This document shows positions 1-10,434 of a DNA stretch of 64,000 bases, piece by piece. Under the pieces are notes generated by a model. The model saw nothing but the letters and a program-made list of their open reading frames with translations, was not told the DNA's origin and searched no databases. The position numbers and the translations under genes are program-made. Source of the DNA: Dechloromonas sp. ZY10 (GTDB lineage Bacteria; Pseudomonadota; Gammaproteobacteria; Burkholderiales; Rhodocyclaceae); NCBI RefSeq assembly GCF_041378895.1, contig NZ_CP144212.1, forward strand, positions 1,907,501-1,971,500. Reading direction: 5' to 3'. Position 1 is the first letter of the stretch. Each line of letters starts with the position of its first letter.

Positions 1-78
1 GGAATGAGCGGAGATTTCGATGATGACGTTGAAGTCATCGGGAAGGGACTTGCCGGACGGAACGTTGTTCAGAGCCAT
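1..78 (-). CDS. ppa: Inorganic pyrophosphatase, N-terminal 26 codons (cut by window edge)
   Basis: Reading the minus strand from the ATG at 78 gives MALNNVPSGKSLPDDFNVII and then EISAHS. This matches the conserved start of family I soluble inorganic pyrophosphatases, which hydrolyse PPi to two phosphates in the cytoplasm and pull biosynthetic reactions forward. Only 26 residues are inside the window, so the active-site aspartates cannot be checked. A TATAAT hexamer lies about 50 bp upstream (129-134). The gene follows the exonuclease gene on the same strand, 75 bp away, and appears to have its own promoter. Confidence 0.85.
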   Translation of the reverse strand, partial: MALNNVPSGKSLPDDFNVIIEISAHS

Positions 79-128
79 CTTTTTTCTCTCTCTGCGTAGC
101 GGTTTGGAAAAGGGTTCGATAAACCGTA

Positions 129-157
129 ATTATAGCGTCGTGCGGCCGCAGCTTCAG
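129..157 (-). promoter_or_regulatory. Candidate sigma-70 promoter for ppa
   Basis: On the minus strand a perfect TATAAT lies at 134-129. About 17 bp further upstream is CTGAAG, which matches TTGACA at only three positions. It falls in the only sizeable gap before ppa. The -35 match is weak, so this rests mainly on the -10 hexamer. Confidence 0.35.
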
Positions 158-939
158 CCCCAGGCGGCAAGAAACTCCTGCCAGTGCGGCGCTTCGATGC
201 GGGTCAGCTGGGCTTTGACGAAGTCGATCTCGGCGCTTTCCTCGGCCGCCGACAACTCGCCGCGCAAACGGCGGAAGCGGTTGAAGACCAGGTAGGTATT
301 GACCACGTCGGTCTCGCAATAATCGCGGATCTCGGCGATCTGCCCGGCTTGCCAGGCCTCCCAGACCTTGCTCCCGTCCATCCCGAGCTTGCCGGGAAAG
401 CCGAGCAGCTTGGCCAGTTCGTCGAGCGGCGCGTTGGCGCGGCCGTTGTAGAGCGCCAGCAGGTCCATTAGGTCAAGGTGGCGGGTGTGGTAACGGCTGA
501 TGTAGTTGTTCCACTTGAAATCGCGCGAGTCGGCATAGTCGCCATCGCCGAGATCCCAATAGCGCGGTGCGGTAACGCCGTGCAGCATGGCGCGGTAATG
601 CAGGACCGGCAGGTCGAAACCGCCGCCGTTCCACGACACCAGCTGCGGCGTGAATTTCTCGATGCCGTCGAAGAAGCGCTGGATGATCTCGCCCTCGCCC
701 AGTTCCGGCTCGGACAGCGACCAGACTTTAAAGCTGTCACCGGCACGCAAAACGCACGAAATGCTGACCACCCGCTGCAGGTGCAGCGACAGGAAATCGT
801 TGCCAGTCCGCGCCCGCTTTTGCTGGAAGGCCAGTTCGGCGACTTCAGCATCCGACAACTCGCCCGGCAGATCGTTGATCCGCCGGAAGCCGGCAACATC
901 GGGAATGGTCTCGATGTCGAAGACGAGGACGGGCTTCAT
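154..939 (-). CDS. PolB-related 3'-5' exonuclease (DnaQ-like fold)
   Basis: 261 residues. The N-terminal VFDIETIPD carries the DxE pair of exonuclease motif I. WNGGGFDLPVL near residue 105 resembles motif II, and YCETD near residue 208 fits the YxxxD form of motif III. This matches the family described as a predicted 3'-5' exonuclease related to the PolB exonuclease domain (Pfam DNA_pol_B_exo2). It probably trims single-stranded DNA or RNA ends using two metal ions, but its substrate is not established. Its ATG overlaps the end of cysM by 4 bp, so it is likely translated from the cysM message. Confidence 0.8.
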   Translation of the reverse strand: MKPVLVFDIETIPDVAGFRRINDLPGELSDAEVAELAFQQKRARTGNDFLSLHLQRVVSISCVLRAGDSFKVWSLSEPELGEGEIIQRFFDGIEKFTPQLVSWNGGGFDLPVLHYRAMLHGVTAPRYWDLGDGDYADSRDFKWNNYISRYHTRHLDLMDLLALYNGRANAPLDELAKLLGFPGKLGMDGSKVWEAWQAGQIAEIRDYCETDVVNTYLVFNRFRRLRGELSAAEESAEIDFVKAQLTRIEAPHWQEFLAAWG

Positions 940-1841
940 GCCGGGAAGACTCCGGTCGACAGGTAGCGATCGCCACGGTCGCAGACGATGCTGACGATGG
1001 TCGCGTTCTCGACCTGTTCGGCAAGCCGCAAGGCCACGGCAAGGGCACCGCCGGACGAAATCCCGGCGAAGATACCCTCCTCCACTGCCAGCCGCCGCGT
1101 CATCGCTTCGGCATCAGCCTGCGACACATATTCGATACGGTCGACCCGCGCTTTATCGTAAATCCTGGGCAGATAGGCTTCCGGCCATTTGCGGATGCCG
1201 GGAATCTGGCTGCCGTCGTCAGGCTGGCAACCGACGATCTCGATCGCCGGGTTCTGCGCCTTGAGATAGGCGGAAGTCCCCATGATCGTGCCGGTGGTGC
1301 CCATGCTGGAGACGAAATGGGTGATCGTGCCGGCGGTGTCGCGCCAGATTTCCGGCCCGGTGCCCTCGATATGGGCCAGCGGATTGTCCGGATTGGCGAA
1401 CTGGTCGAGGATGCTGCCCTTGCCTTCGTTGCGCATTTTTTCGGCGACATCGCGCGCCAATTCCATGCCGCCATCCTTGGGCGTCAGCACCAGTTCGGCA
1501 CCGTAGGCGCGCATGCTCTGGCGGCGTTCGACGCTCTGGTTCTCGGGCATCACCAGGATCATTTTGTAACCCTTGATCGCGGCGGCCATCGCCAAGGCAA
1601 TGCCGGTATTGCCGGAAGTCGCCTCGATCAGCGTATCGCCCGGCTTGATCTCGCCGCGCGCCTCGGCGCGGACGATCATCGACAGCGCCGGGCGATCCTT
1701 GACCGAACCGGCCGGGTTGTTGCCTTCGAGCTTGACCAGAATGGTATTGCCCCGGCGATCGTTGGCGGCACCGGGAATCCGCACCAGGCGGACCAGCGGC
1801 GTGTTGCCGACGAAATCGGCAAGCGTTTTATACGCGGGCAT
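936..1841 (-). CDS. cysM: Cysteine synthase B (O-acetylserine sulfhydrylase)
   Basis: 301 residues. It makes cysteine from O-acetylserine and sulfide (or thiosulfate for CysM), using PLP. The start [19 protein letters not shown] is typical of the family. The PLP lysine lies in GSVKDR and the phosphate-binding loop in [12 protein letters not shown]. CysM rather than CysK is suggested by the N-terminus and by [22 protein letters not shown] context, but the call rests on overall resemblance. The ATG at 1841 was preferred over one 69 bp upstream because it begins the conserved domain and follows GGAG at a good distance. The gene overlaps the hldD end by 14 bp. Confidence 0.85.
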   Translation of the reverse strand: MPAYKTLADFVGNTPLVRLVRIPGAANDRRGNTILVKLEGNNPAGSVKDRPALSMIVRAEARGEIKPGDTLIEATSGNTGIALAMAAAIKGYKMILVMPENQSVERRQSMRAYGAELVLTPKDGGMELARDVAEKMRNEGKGSILDQFANPDNPLAHIEGTGPEIWRDTAGTITHFVSSMGTTGTIMGTSAYLKAQNPAIEIVGCQPDDGSQIPGIRKWPEAYLPRIYDKARVDRIEYVSQADAEAMTRRLAVEEGIFAGISSGGALAVALRLAEQVENATIVSIVCDRGDRYLSTGVFPA

Positions 1842-2826
1842 GCAGCCACTCCATGTATTCGGCGACGCCTTCTTCGACGCTGGCCATCGGCGCTTCGTAG
1901 CCGGCAGCACGCAGGCGAGTCAGATCGGCCTGGGTGAAGGCCTGGTACTTACCTTTGAGCGCCTCGGGGAAGGCGGTGTATTCGAGCAGGCCCTGGCTGC
2001 GCAGCTCGGCCAGAGTCAGCGGCGCCTCGCCTTTTGCCTTGCGACAACCGTTGACCGCAGCAACGGCAACATCGTTGAAGCTCTGCGCCCGGCCGGAACC
2101 GAGATTGAAGATACCGGACTTTTCCGGATGATCAAGGAAGAACAGGTTGACCTTGGCCACGTCGCCAACGAACACGAAGTCGCGCATCTGGCCACCGTTC
2201 TCGTAACCGTGCGAGCCCTCGAACAGCTTGACCTTGCCTTCGGCGCGAAACTGGTTGAAGTTGTGGAAGGCGACCGAGGCCATCCGCCCCTTGTGGTACT
2301 CGCGCGGGCCATAGACGTTGAAATAACGGAAACCGACGATCTGCGACGACGGGTCCTTGGCCAGCCGCTGGCGGACGATCTGGTCGAAGAGGAACTTCGA
2401 GTAGCCGTAGACGTTGAGCGGGCCTTCGTACTGGCGCTCTTCCTTGAACACGTTGCTGCCGCCGTAAGTGGCGGCGCTGGAAGCGTAGAGGAACTGAACG
2501 TCCTGATCCTGACACCAGTCGAGCAGGATGGTCGAATAACGGAAATTGTTTTCCATCATGTAGCGACCGTCGGTTTCCATGGTGTCGGAGCAGGCGCCTT
2601 CGTGCAGGATGGCATCGACCTCGCCGTCGAAGTGCCCGGCCTGGATGCGGGCGATGAAATCGTTCTTGTCGAGGTAATCGGCGATTTCGCAGTCGATCAG
2701 GTTCTTGAACTTGTCGGCCTTGGTCAAATTATCGACGGCAATGATGTTGGTCACGCCGCGCTGGTTGAGCGCCTTGACGATGTTCGACCCGATGAATCCG
2801 GCGGCGCCGGTAACGATGGTGTACAT
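1828..2826 (-). CDS. hldD: ADP-L-glycero-D-manno-heptose 6-epimerase
   Basis: 332 residues. This is an NAD(P)-dependent extended SDR that inverts C6 of ADP-heptose, the last step in making the heptose donor for the LPS inner core. The N-terminus [16 protein letters not shown] is the Rossmann GxxGxxG loop, and YGYSKFLFD holds the catalytic YxxxK pair. The length is close to that of E. coli HldD (310). A good Shine-Dalgarno (AAGGAGA) lies just upstream of the ATG. It sits 9 bp after hldA and precedes cysM, within the LPS precursor segment ugd-hldA-hldD. Confidence 0.93.
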   Translation of the reverse strand: MYTIVTGAAGFIGSNIVKALNQRGVTNIIAVDNLTKADKFKNLIDCEIADYLDKNDFIARIQAGHFDGEVDAILHEGACSDTMETDGRYMMENNFRYSTILLDWCQDQDVQFLYASSAATYGGSNVFKEERQYEGPLNVYGYSKFLFDQIVRQRLAKDPSSQIVGFRYFNVYGPREYHKGRMASVAFHNFNQFRAEGKVKLFEGSHGYENGGQMRDFVFVGDVAKVNLFFLDHPEKSGIFNLGSGRAQSFNDVAVAAVNGCRKAKGEAPLTLAELRSQGLLEYTAFPEALKGKYQAFTQADLTRLRAAGYEAPMASVEEGVAEYMEWLHARV

Positions 2827-2835
2827 GCTTTCTCC

Positions 2836-3762
2836 TTAAAGCGCAGCGGCCAATTCTTCGCGGCTGACCACGGCGGTGCCGAGTTTGCCGACAACGATGC
2901 CGGCGGCCAGGGTCGCCATCCGTACCGCCTCGGCCCAGTCGGCACCGGCGCCGTGCATCACCGCCAAGGTGGCGATGACGGTATCGCCTGCCCCCGACAC
3001 GTCATAAACTTCGCGGGCCACAGTCGGCTGATGGTGGGTTTCAGCAGCTGCGAACAGGGTCATCCCCTCCTCGCTGCGCGTCACCAGCAAGGCTTCCAGG
3101 CCAAGCTGCTCGCGCAGGGCGCGGGCCTTGCTCGCCAGTTCTTCGTCGCTGTGCCAGCTACCGACCACCTGCTTCAACTCCGAACGGTTCGGGGTAATCA
3201 CCGTGGCACCGGCATACTTGGCCCAATCGTCGCCCTTGGGGTCGACCAGCACCGGCTTGCCGGCGGCTCGGGCGATGCGGATCATTTCCGAAATATGGGT
3301 CAGGCCACCCTTGCCGTAGTCCGAGAGCAGCACCACGTCAGCATCGGCCACCCGGCGCTCGTACTCGGCCAGCTTGGCCTGCAGGATTTCGTGCGAAGGC
3401 GGTGTTTCGAAGTCGATGCGCAGTAATTGCTGCTGACGTCCGATCACCCGCAGCTTGACGATGGTGTCGATGTCACGGTCGACGTGCAAACCGGCCGAAA
3501 TCTGACCTTCATCGAGCAGGCGTTGCAAGGTGCGCCCGGCATCGTCGTCGCCAACCACCGAGAGCAAGGCGGTACGCGCACCAAGCGCCGCCGCGTTGCG
3601 GGCGACGTTGGCTGCGCCGCCAAGGCGGTTTTCCTCGCGCTCGACCTTGACCACCGGCACCGGCGCTTCCGGCGAGATGCGGCTGACATCGCCAAACCAG
3701 TAGCGGTCCAGCATTACGTCGCCCACCACCAGCAGGCGCACCTGCGAGAGTTTGTCCAGCAT
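2836..3762 (-). CDS. hldA: D-glycero-beta-D-manno-heptose-7-phosphate kinase (single domain)
   Basis: 308 residues of the PfkB/ribokinase family. It phosphorylates heptose 7-phosphate at C1. Seen are VVGDVMLDRYWFG at the N-terminus, the GGAANVARNAAALG sugar-binding segment, and the C-terminal DVSGAGDT anion hole with the catalytic Asp. In enteric bacteria this activity is the first half of bifunctional HldE. Here the protein stops after the kinase, so the adenylyltransferase (HldC) must be encoded elsewhere. The ATG at 3762 is preferred to a GTG one codon upstream because GAGGG then sits at a usable distance. Confidence 0.9.
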   Translation of the reverse strand: MLDKLSQVRLLVVGDVMLDRYWFGDVSRISPEAPVPVVKVEREENRLGGAANVARNAAALGARTALLSVVGDDDAGRTLQRLLDEGQISAGLHVDRDIDTIVKLRVIGRQQQLLRIDFETPPSHEILQAKLAEYERRVADADVVLLSDYGKGGLTHISEMIRIARAAGKPVLVDPKGDDWAKYAGATVITPNRSELKQVVGSWHSDEELASKARALREQLGLEALLVTRSEEGMTLFAAAETHHQPTVAREVYDVSGAGDTVIATLAVMHGAGADWAEAVRMATLAAGIVVGKLGTAVVSREELAAAL

Positions 3763-3771
3763 CACGCCCTC

Positions 3772-5091
3772 TCAGCGGCCGATGGCGAAATACTCGATGC
3801 CGAGGCTGCGCACCAGCTTCGGATCGTAGATGTTGCGGCCGTCGAAAATCACCGGCGCCTTGAGCTTCTTCTTGATTGCCTCAAAGTCCGGGCTGCGGAA
3901 TTCCTTCCACTCGGTCACGATGACCAGTGCATCGGCACCGTCGAGCGCGGCCATCGGGTTCTCGGCATAGGCCAAACGTGGTTCATCCCCGAAAATCCGC
4001 TGCGTTTCGTGCATCGCCACCGGGTCGTAGGCGGTGACGGTGGCACCAGCGGCGAACAGATCGGCGATCAGCTCGCGGCTCGGTGCTTCGCGCATGTCGT
4101 CGGTATTGGGCTTGAAGGCCAGGCCCCAGACCGCGAAATGCCGGCCCTTGAGGTCGCCGAAACGTTTGCTGATCTTGCTGCTGAGCACATGCTTCTGCGC
4201 GTCGTTGGCTTCTTCGACGGCGGTCAATACCTTGAGCGTGATCCCGGCATCGTCCTGCGCGGTCTTGACCAGCGCCTTGACGTCCTTGGGGAAGCAGGAG
4301 CCGCCGTAACCGCAACCGGGGTAGAGGAAGTGATAGCCAATGCGCGGATCGGAGCCGATTCCCTGGCGCACCATCTCGATGTCGGCGCCAAGCACTTCGG
4401 CCAGGTTGGCGAGTTCGTTCATGAAGCTGATCCGGGTCGCCAGCATCGCGTTGGCGGCATACTTGATCAGTTCGGCGCTCTTCACGTCGGTCACGATCAG
4501 ACGCTCGTGATTGCGCTGGAACGGCGCATAGAGGGCTCGCATCAGGTGAATCGCCTGCTCGTCCTCGGCACCGACGACAATCCGGTCGGGGCGCATGAAG
4601 TCCTCGACCGCCGCGCCTTCCTTGAGAAATTCGGGATTGGAAACGACGCTGAAGGGAATCTCGACACCACGCTTCTGCAACTCATCGACCAGCGCGGCCT
4701 TGACCTTGGCCCCGGTACCCACCGGCACCGTACTCTTGTCGATCACCACCTTGTAATCGGTCATCAACCGACCGATGTTGCGGGCGGCAGCCAGCACGTA
4801 CTGCAGATCGGCGGAGCCATCCTCGTCCGGCGGCGTGCCGACGGCGATGAACTGGATGGTGCCGTGCTGCACGGCTTTTTCAATGTCGGTGGTAAACCGT
4901 AGACGACCGGCAGCCACATTGCGCCGCACCATATCCTGCAGGCCCGGCTCGTAGATGGGAATGCCGCCCTCTTCGAGAATGCGGATTTTTTCCGGATCGA
5001 CATCCAGACACAGGACATCGTTGCCGACTTCTGCCAGACAAGTGCCACTGACCAGACCGACATAGCCGGTCCCGACCACGGTAATCTTCAT
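3772..5091 (-). CDS. ugd: UDP-glucose 6-dehydrogenase
   Basis: 439 residues. It oxidises UDP-glucose twice with NAD+ to UDP-glucuronate, a precursor for surface polysaccharides and for lipid A-modifying sugars. The N-terminal [14 protein letters not shown] is the NAD-binding loop. The catalytic cysteine lies in YGGSCFPKD near residue 265, and the Lys-Asn of [11 protein letters not shown] is in place. The next gene, hldA, starts 9 bp after it, and lapB lies 9 bp upstream, so the four genes lapB-ugd-hldA-hldD probably share a transcript devoted to the envelope. Confidence 0.93.
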   Translation of the reverse strand: MKITVVGTGYVGLVSGTCLAEVGNDVLCLDVDPEKIRILEEGGIPIYEPGLQDMVRRNVAAGRLRFTTDIEKAVQHGTIQFIAVGTPPDEDGSADLQYVLAAARNIGRLMTDYKVVIDKSTVPVGTGAKVKAALVDELQKRGVEIPFSVVSNPEFLKEGAAVEDFMRPDRIVVGAEDEQAIHLMRALYAPFQRNHERLIVTDVKSAELIKYAANAMLATRISFMNELANLAEVLGADIEMVRQGIGSDPRIGYHFLYPGCGYGGSCFPKDVKALVKTAQDDAGITLKVLTAVEEANDAQKHVLSSKISKRFGDLKGRHFAVWGLAFKPNTDDMREAPSRELIADLFAAGATVTAYDPVAMHETQRIFGDEPRLAYAENPMAALDGADALVIVTEWKEFRSPDFEAIKKKLKAPVIFDGRNIYDPKLVRSLGIEYFAIGR

Positions 5092-5100
5092 GAATGCTTC

Positions 5101-6273
5101 CTACAGGGATTGATCGAATTCTTCACTGCGGCGCGGCGGGTAGGTTTCCCAACCGCCGCAAGCCGGGCAGCGCCAGTAGAACTGGCGGGCCTTGAACCCG
5201 CAATTATCGCACCGATAACGCGACAAGCGACGGGTGTAACCGGCGACGATGCTCTTGGCAAGCTCGACGTCGGGCTGGATTTCAGGGGCAGCCAGTGGCA
5301 GGCGGGCACTCATCAGCTTTTCCAGACCCAACAGGGTCGGATTCCGCTGCAATTCGTCGCGCACCATGCGATATGCCGCTTCGTTGCCTTCGCTTTCGAG
5401 CACCAACTGATAGACCACATCGAGCAGGTCGAGCGAGGCGTAGCGCTCCAAATAGCCGCGCAACAGGGCCATCCCCTCGTCGCGCCGCTCCAGTCGGCGA
5501 TAGGCCTCAAGCAGGCGTTGTGCCACCAGCGCCAGGTAGGCCGGATCCTGCTGCTCGATCCGTTGCCAGGCCTCGATCGCCTCTTCCGCCTGCCCAGCCT
5601 GCAGGAGCAGATCGCCCTGCAGCAGGCTGGCACGAACGCACTTGCGGTTGTGCTGCATCGCCTGTTCAAGATAGGCCTGCGCCTCTTCGCTGCGCGACCG
5701 CATGATTTCAGCTGCCGCCAATTCGCAGTAGTACTCGGCGATTTCGCGATGTGAGGCAACATCCGGGAGTTCGCGGGCAATTTCGATGGCCTTCAACCAC
5801 TCCTTCTCGACCTGGTAGATTTCCAGCAGGTTGCGCTTGGCCTCCTCGGCATGACTGCTGGCCACCAGCTTGTTGAACATCTCCTCGGCCCGGTCGAGCA
5901 GACCGGCCTTGAGATAATCCTGCCCCAGTTCGAGCAGCGCATGCAGGCGCACGTGCTCGTCCAGATCATCGCGCTCGATCAGGCTCTGGTGCATACGGAT
6001 CGCTCGCTCAGTTTCACCGCGCCGGCGAAACAGGTTGCCCAGCGCAAAATGCAACTCCACAGTTTGCGAATCAACCTTGGCAACCTCTAGAAAGGAATCG
6101 ATGGCCTTGTCCGGCTGCTCGTTGAGCAGGAAATTCAGTCCCTGAAAATAGGAACGCGGCAAGGCACTGGACTCTTGCACCACCTGCCGGATATCGACCC
6201 GGGCTGCAATCCAGCCGAGGCCGAAAAAGAGCGGCAGCAACAACAGCTGCCAATACTCGAAAAGATCGTTCAT
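5101..6273 (-). CDS. lapB: Lipopolysaccharide assembly protein B, TPR and rubredoxin-like
   Basis: 390 residues. LapB (YciM) is an inner-membrane protein that links FtsH to degradation of LpxC and so balances LPS synthesis. An N-terminal membrane segment (LLLLPLFFGLGWIAA, about residues 10-25) is followed by TPR-like helices. A C-terminal rubredoxin-type metal site (CDNCGF ... CPACGGW, about residues 355-377) closes the protein. Two hairpins lie immediately upstream and no Shine-Dalgarno is visible before the ATG, so the start or its expression is unusual. The lapA gene that often precedes lapB is absent. Confidence 0.9.
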   Translation of the reverse strand: MNDLFEYWQLLLLPLFFGLGWIAARVDIRQVVQESSALPRSYFQGLNFLLNEQPDKAIDSFLEVAKVDSQTVELHFALGNLFRRRGETERAIRMHQSLIERDDLDEHVRLHALLELGQDYLKAGLLDRAEEMFNKLVASSHAEEAKRNLLEIYQVEKEWLKAIEIARELPDVASHREIAEYYCELAAAEIMRSRSEEAQAYLEQAMQHNRKCVRASLLQGDLLLQAGQAEEAIEAWQRIEQQDPAYLALVAQRLLEAYRRLERRDEGMALLRGYLERYASLDLLDVVYQLVLESEGNEAAYRMVRDELQRNPTLLGLEKLMSARLPLAAPEIQPDVELAKSIVAGYTRRLSRYRCDNCGFKARQFYWRCPACGGWETYPPRRSEEFDQSL

Positions 6274-6278
6274 AAAAA

Positions 6279-6292
6279 AAGCCGAACGGCTT
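6279..6292 (-). terminator. Small terminator-like hairpin abutting the lapB start
   Basis: On the minus strand AAGCC-GTTC-GGCTT forms a 5-bp stem followed by seven T residues that run directly into the lapB ATG. It resembles a short Rho-independent terminator placed where a ribosome binding site would be expected. Confidence 0.4.
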
Positions 6293-6304
6293 CCAGAAAT
6301 AAAT

Positions 6305-6332
6305 AGGGGCAGTGAATCGCTTCACTGCCCCT
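6305..6332 (-). terminator. Terminator hairpin after ihfB
   Basis: A perfect 12-bp stem (AGGGGCAGTGAA with its complement) encloses a GCGA/TCGC loop. On the minus strand it is followed by ATTTATTT. It lies 26 bp after the ihfB stop and probably ends or attenuates the rpsA-ihfB message before lapB. Confidence 0.65.
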
Positions 6333-6357
6333 GAATCTACCACATGACTGAGCGTTG

Positions 6358-6642
6358 TCAGATCGACTGATCGACCCGTTCGCGCAATTCCTTGCCCGCC
6401 TTGAAGTGGGGAACCCACTTGGCGGGAACACTGACCTTCTCCCCGGATTTGGGGTTACGACCGACTCGCGGCGGCCGGTAGTTGAGCGCAAAGCTGCCGA
6501 ACCCGCGGATCTCGATGCGATCCCCGCGCACCAGCGCTTCGGACATCGCATCGAGAATCATCTTGACCGCAAAATCGGCATCCTTCGCCACCAACTGCGG
6601 AAAGCGTTCCGCCAGCCGGGCGATGAGCTCGGACTTGGTCAT
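6358..6642 (-). CDS. ihfB: Integration host factor beta subunit
   Basis: 94 residues. IHF is a heterodimer that bends DNA sharply for recombination, replication and sigma-54 transcription. The sequence [17 protein letters not shown], the flanking [10 protein letters not shown] and the beta-arm [10 protein letters not shown] with its intercalating proline are diagnostic. The gene lies 12 bp after rpsA, the conserved arrangement in proteobacteria, and is followed by a strong hairpin. Confidence 0.95.
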   Translation of the reverse strand: MTKSELIARLAERFPQLVAKDADFAVKMILDAMSEALVRGDRIEIRGFGSFALNYRPPRVGRNPKSGEKVSVPAKWVPHFKAGKELRERVDQSI

Positions 6643-6654
6643 GCTTGCGCCTTA

Positions 6655-8331
6655 TCAGCCCTGCTGGTTCAGCTTGGCCTTCAGCAGCGCGCCCAGGTTG
6701 GTCGTACCGGCAGAAGCGGAAGACTCGGCAGAGAACTTCTGCATCGCTTCGTGCTGTTCGGCTTGATCCTTGGCCTTGATCGACAGGTTGATCGTGCGGG
6801 ACTTGCGATCCACGTTAACGATCATCGCCTCGACTTCGTCACCAACCTTGAGGTGCTGCGACAGGTCGTCGATGCGCTCACGGGAGAACTCGGAAGCACG
6901 CAGGTAGCCTTCGTTGTCACCGTCCAGGGTCATCACGGCACCACGGGCATCCACCGACTTGACGGTAGCGCGAACAATGCTGTTCTTCTCGTGGGTAGCG
7001 ATGAAGTTGGTGTACGGATCACCTTCGAGCTGCTTGATCCCCAGGGAGATACGCTCCTTCTCGACGTCGATGCCGAGCACGACGGCTTCGACTTCGTCAC
7101 CCTTCTTGAAGTTGCGGATCGCTTCTTCGCCAGAGGTGGACCAGGACAGGTCGGACAGGTGCACCAGACCGTCGATGCCGCCAGGCAGGCCGATGAAGAT
7201 ACCGAAGTCGGTGATCGACTTGATCGCGCCGCGGACCTTGTCGCCCTTCTTGTGGTTCATCGCGAAATCATCCCACGGGTTCGGCATGCACTGCTTCATA
7301 CCCAGGGAGATACGGCGACGCTCTTCGTCGATCTCGAGGATCATGACTTCGACTTCGTCACCCAGCTGAACGACCTTGGACGGATGAACGTTCTTGTTGG
7401 TCCAGTCCATTTCGGAGACGTGCACCAGGCCTTCGATGCCCTGTTCGATTTCGACGAAGCCGCCGTAATCGGTCAGGTTGGTGACCTTGCCGAACAGGCG
7501 GGTGCCGGCCGGGTAGCGGCGGGCGATACCAACCCACGGATCGTCGCCCAGCTGCTTCATGCCCAGGGAGACGCGGTTCTTCTCGGCGTCGAACTTGAGG
7601 ATCTTGGCGGTGACTTCGTCGCCCACGGCCAGGACTTCGGACGGGTGACGGACACGGCGCCAGGCCAGGTCGGTGATGTGCAGCAGGCCGTCGATACCGC
7701 CGAGGTCGACAAACGCGCCGTAGTCGGTGATGTTCTTGACGATACCCTTGACGATGGCACCTTCCTTGAGGTTTTCCATCAGCTTTTCGCGGTCGGCGTC
7801 AGCGGTGGCTTCGAGCACGGCGCGGCGGGACAACACGACGTTGTTGCGCTTGCGATCCAGCTTGATAACCTTGAATTCGAGGGTCTTGCCTTCGTACGGG
7901 GTGGTGTCCTTGACCGGACGCATGTCGACCAGGGAACCCGGCAGGAACGCACGGACGCCGTTGGACATGACGGTCAGACCGCCCTTGACCTTACCGGTGA
8001 TGGTTCCGGTAACCAGGGTATTCTCGTTCAGGGCGACTTCCAGGAAGTTCCAGGCGGCGATGCGCTTGGCGCGGTCGCGGGAGAGGCGGGTGGCACCGTA
8101 GCCATCTTCCAGCATCTCGATGGCGACTTGCACGAAATCGCCTTCCTTGACTTCAACTTCGCCCTGATCGTTCAGGAATTCTTCAACAGGAACGTAGGAC
8201 TCGGATTTCAGGCCGGCATTGACGACGACGAAGTTGTGGTCGATAGCGACGACTTCGGCGGTAATGACTTCACCTTGACGCATTTCCTGGCGGGCCAGGG
8301 ACTCTTCAAAAAGCTGAGCAAAAGATTCCAT
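6655..8331 (-). CDS. rpsA: 30S ribosomal protein S1
   Basis: 558 residues, matching the six-domain S1 of proteobacteria (E. coli 557). It brings mRNA to the 30S subunit. Repeated S1 OB-folds are visible, with recurring [37 protein letters not shown] and [24 protein letters not shown] segments. The first two domains are the divergent ones that bind the ribosome. No Shine-Dalgarno precedes the ATG, as in E. coli rpsA, where this is linked to autoregulation. The 102-bp gap after aroA-cmk leaves room for its own promoter, but I saw no clear one. Confidence 0.96.
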   Translation of the reverse strand: MESFAQLFEESLARQEMRQGEVITAEVVAIDHNFVVVNAGLKSESYVPVEEFLNDQGEVEVKEGDFVQVAIEMLEDGYGATRLSRDRAKRIAAWNFLEVALNENTLVTGTITGKVKGGLTVMSNGVRAFLPGSLVDMRPVKDTTPYEGKTLEFKVIKLDRKRNNVVLSRRAVLEATADADREKLMENLKEGAIVKGIVKNITDYGAFVDLGGIDGLLHITDLAWRRVRHPSEVLAVGDEVTAKILKFDAEKNRVSLGMKQLGDDPWVGIARRYPAGTRLFGKVTNLTDYGGFVEIEQGIEGLVHVSEMDWTNKNVHPSKVVQLGDEVEVMILEIDEERRRISLGMKQCMPNPWDDFAMNHKKGDKVRGAIKSITDFGIFIGLPGGIDGLVHLSDLSWSTSGEEAIRNFKKGDEVEAVVLGIDVEKERISLGIKQLEGDPYTNFIATHEKNSIVRATVKSVDARGAVMTLDGDNEGYLRASEFSRERIDDLSQHLKVGDEVEAMIVNVDRKSRTINLSIKAKDQAEQHEAMQKFSAESSASAGTTNLGALLKAKLNQQG

Positions 8332-8433
8332 TACGGAGTGACTTTCTTGCCACGAACGGACGTCCGCAGCGGGTTAAGGTTAAACAACAGGCAACCGGCC
8401 GTTGCAGCCGGCTGCCCAAAGGGCACTACAAAA

Positions 8434-10365
8434 CTACTGCGCTACCGCAGAAAACCAGGTCAGGACCTGATTCACGGCTTCGTCAATGGTCAACGTCGTC
8501 GTATCGAGCAATTGCGCATCGGCTTCCTGCCGCAGCGGAGCGACGCTGCGTTGCGCATCGCGTTCGTCCCGTTGCCGGAGGTCGGCCAGAAGGTCCGGGA
8601 GATTAGCAGAGAAGCCCTTGCCGATCAACTGTTTATAGCGCCGGCTGGCGCGTTCCTCGGCACTGGCGGTGAGAAACACCTTCAATTGCGCCTGCGGAAA
8701 GATCACCGAGCCCATGTCGCGCCCATCGCCAACCAGCCCGGGCAAGCGGTTGAATGCCCGCTGGCGGAAGAGCAAGGCCTCGCGCACTGCCCCCAAGGCC
8801 GCGACGCGCGACGCGCCGGCAGAAATATCTTCGCTGCGGATTGCATCGCCGACCACGACGCCGCCGAGCAGAATTTCCTCACCATTGAATTCAACATCCA
8901 GTTGCGCCGCCAGGGCAGCAACTGCGGCTTCATTGTCCCAGGCAACCCCGGCACGCTGCGCTGCCAGCGCGGTCAAGCGGTAGAGTGCGCCGGAATCGAG
9001 ATAGGCAAAACCCAGCGCCGCTGCCACCCGAGCCGCCACCGTGCCCTTGCCGGAGGCCGAGGGGCCGTCGATGGCAATCACCGGCGCCGCGCGAGTCACT
9101 TCGGCGAAACGCTGGAAGTATTCCGGGAAGGTCTTGCCGACACACTTCGGGTCGTTGATCCGCAGCGGTGTCGCGAAGGCGGCCAGCGAAAAGCACATTG
9201 CCATCCGGTGATCGTCGTAAGTGTCAATGGCCGCCGGTTTCACGGCCGACGGCGTGACCCGGATAAAATCCTCGCCCTCTTCCACTTCAGCGCCAAGCTT
9301 CTTCAACTCGGTCGCCATCGCCGCGATGCGGTCGGTTTCCTTGACCCGCCAGCTGGCGATGTTGCGCAGCGTGGTCGTGCCTTTGGCGAAGAGTGCGGCA
9401 GTGGCCAGCGTCATCGCCGCATCGGGAATGTGGTTGCAATCGAGGTCGACCGCAACCAATCCGCCTTCCGGCGCCCGCGCTTCCATCCAGTTCGGTCCCA
9501 TTTCGATCTGTGCGCCCATCTGCGCCAGCGCCTCGGCAAACCTGACGTCGCCCTGGATCGAATCGCGGCCAACGCCCTCGACCCGCAGCGGACCGCCGCC
9601 GATGGCGCCGAGCGCCAGGAAGTAGGAAGCCGACGAAGCATCGCCTTCGACATAGATCGTGCCCGGCGAACGATAGACGCTGCCAGCCGGGACCACGAAG
9701 CGCTGCCAGCCCTCGCGCTTCACCTCGACGCCGAAGCGGGCCATGATCGCCAGCGTGATCTCGATGTAGGGTTTGGAAATCAGCTCGCCGACGACGTCGA
9801 CCGTGGTTTCGACGCCGGTCAGCGGCAAGGCCATCAGCAGGCCGGTCAGGAACTGGCTGGAGACGTCGCCACGAACGCTGACCGTGCCGCCTGGGCGGAT
9901 CGTCGCCGGCTTGAGGTGCAGCGGCGGATAACCGTCGTTGCCAAGATAGGTGACATCGGCGCCGAGTTGGCGCAGGCCGTCGATCAGGTCGCCGATCGGC
10001 CGCTCGTGCATCCGCGCCACGCCCTTCAGCACGTAATCGCCGCCGGCCAGCGCCAGCGCTGCAGTCAATGGCCGGAAGGCAGTGCCGGCGTTGCCGAGGA
10101 ACAGTTCAGCCTGTTTGACCGGGAAACGACCGCCGCAACCCTTGATCCGCCAGTTTTCGCCGCCCAGCGCGGTGACGCCGACGCCCAGCGCCTGCAGCGC
10201 TTCGAGCATGCGCTCAGTATCGTCCGAAGCGAGCAGATCGCGCACCTCGGTTTCGCCGTCGGCCAGCGCGGCCAGCAGCAACACTCGGTTGGAAATGCTC
10301 TTCGAGCCGGGCAGACGCACATTGCCGGCGGCCGAGGCCAATTGGGGGAGATCGAGAAATTCCAT
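8434..10365 (-). CDS. aroA-cmk: Fused EPSP synthase / cytidylate kinase
   Basis: 643 residues in one uninterrupted frame. Residues 1 to about 430 are 3-phosphoshikimate 1-carboxyvinyltransferase, the sixth shikimate step: [34 protein letters not shown] and [19 protein letters not shown] are its substrate loops. From about residue 435, [16 protein letters not shown] opens a cytidylate kinase with its P-loop, which phosphorylates CMP and dCMP. In most relatives aroA and cmk are adjacent separate genes; here there is no stop and almost no linker. Such bifunctional proteins are annotated in some betaproteobacteria. A sequencing frameshift that joined two genes is unlikely because the reading continues cleanly through both families. 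Confidence 0.93.
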   Translation of the reverse strand: MEFLDLPQLASAAGNVRLPGSKSISNRVLLLAALADGETEVRDLLASDDTERMLEALQALGVGVTALGGENWRIKGCGGRFPVKQAELFLGNAGTAFRPLTAALALAGGDYVLKGVARMHERPIGDLIDGLRQLGADVTYLGNDGYPPLHLKPATIRPGGTVSVRGDVSSQFLTGLLMALPLTGVETTVDVVGELISKPYIEITLAIMARFGVEVKREGWQRFVVPAGSVYRSPGTIYVEGDASSASYFLALGAIGGGPLRVEGVGRDSIQGDVRFAEALAQMGAQIEMGPNWMEARAPEGGLVAVDLDCNHIPDAAMTLATAALFAKGTTTLRNIASWRVKETDRIAAMATELKKLGAEVEEGEDFIRVTPSAVKPAAIDTYDDHRMAMCFSLAAFATPLRINDPKCVGKTFPEYFQRFAEVTRAAPVIAIDGPSASGKGTVAARVAAALGFAYLDSGALYRLTALAAQRAGVAWDNEAAVAALAAQLDVEFNGEEILLGGVVVGDAIRSEDISAGASRVAALGAVREALLFRQRAFNRLPGLVGDGRDMGSVIFPQAQLKVFLTASAEERASRRYKQLIGKGFSANLPDLLADLRQRDERDAQRSVAPLRQEADAQLLDTTTLTIDEAVNQVLTWFSAVAQ

Positions 10366-10434
10366 GATTCAGTCGTCAGAAGGAGGCGCAGCGGCAGGCT
10401 GCCCTGCCCTTGGCCTCAAGGTCCATCGGTAACA

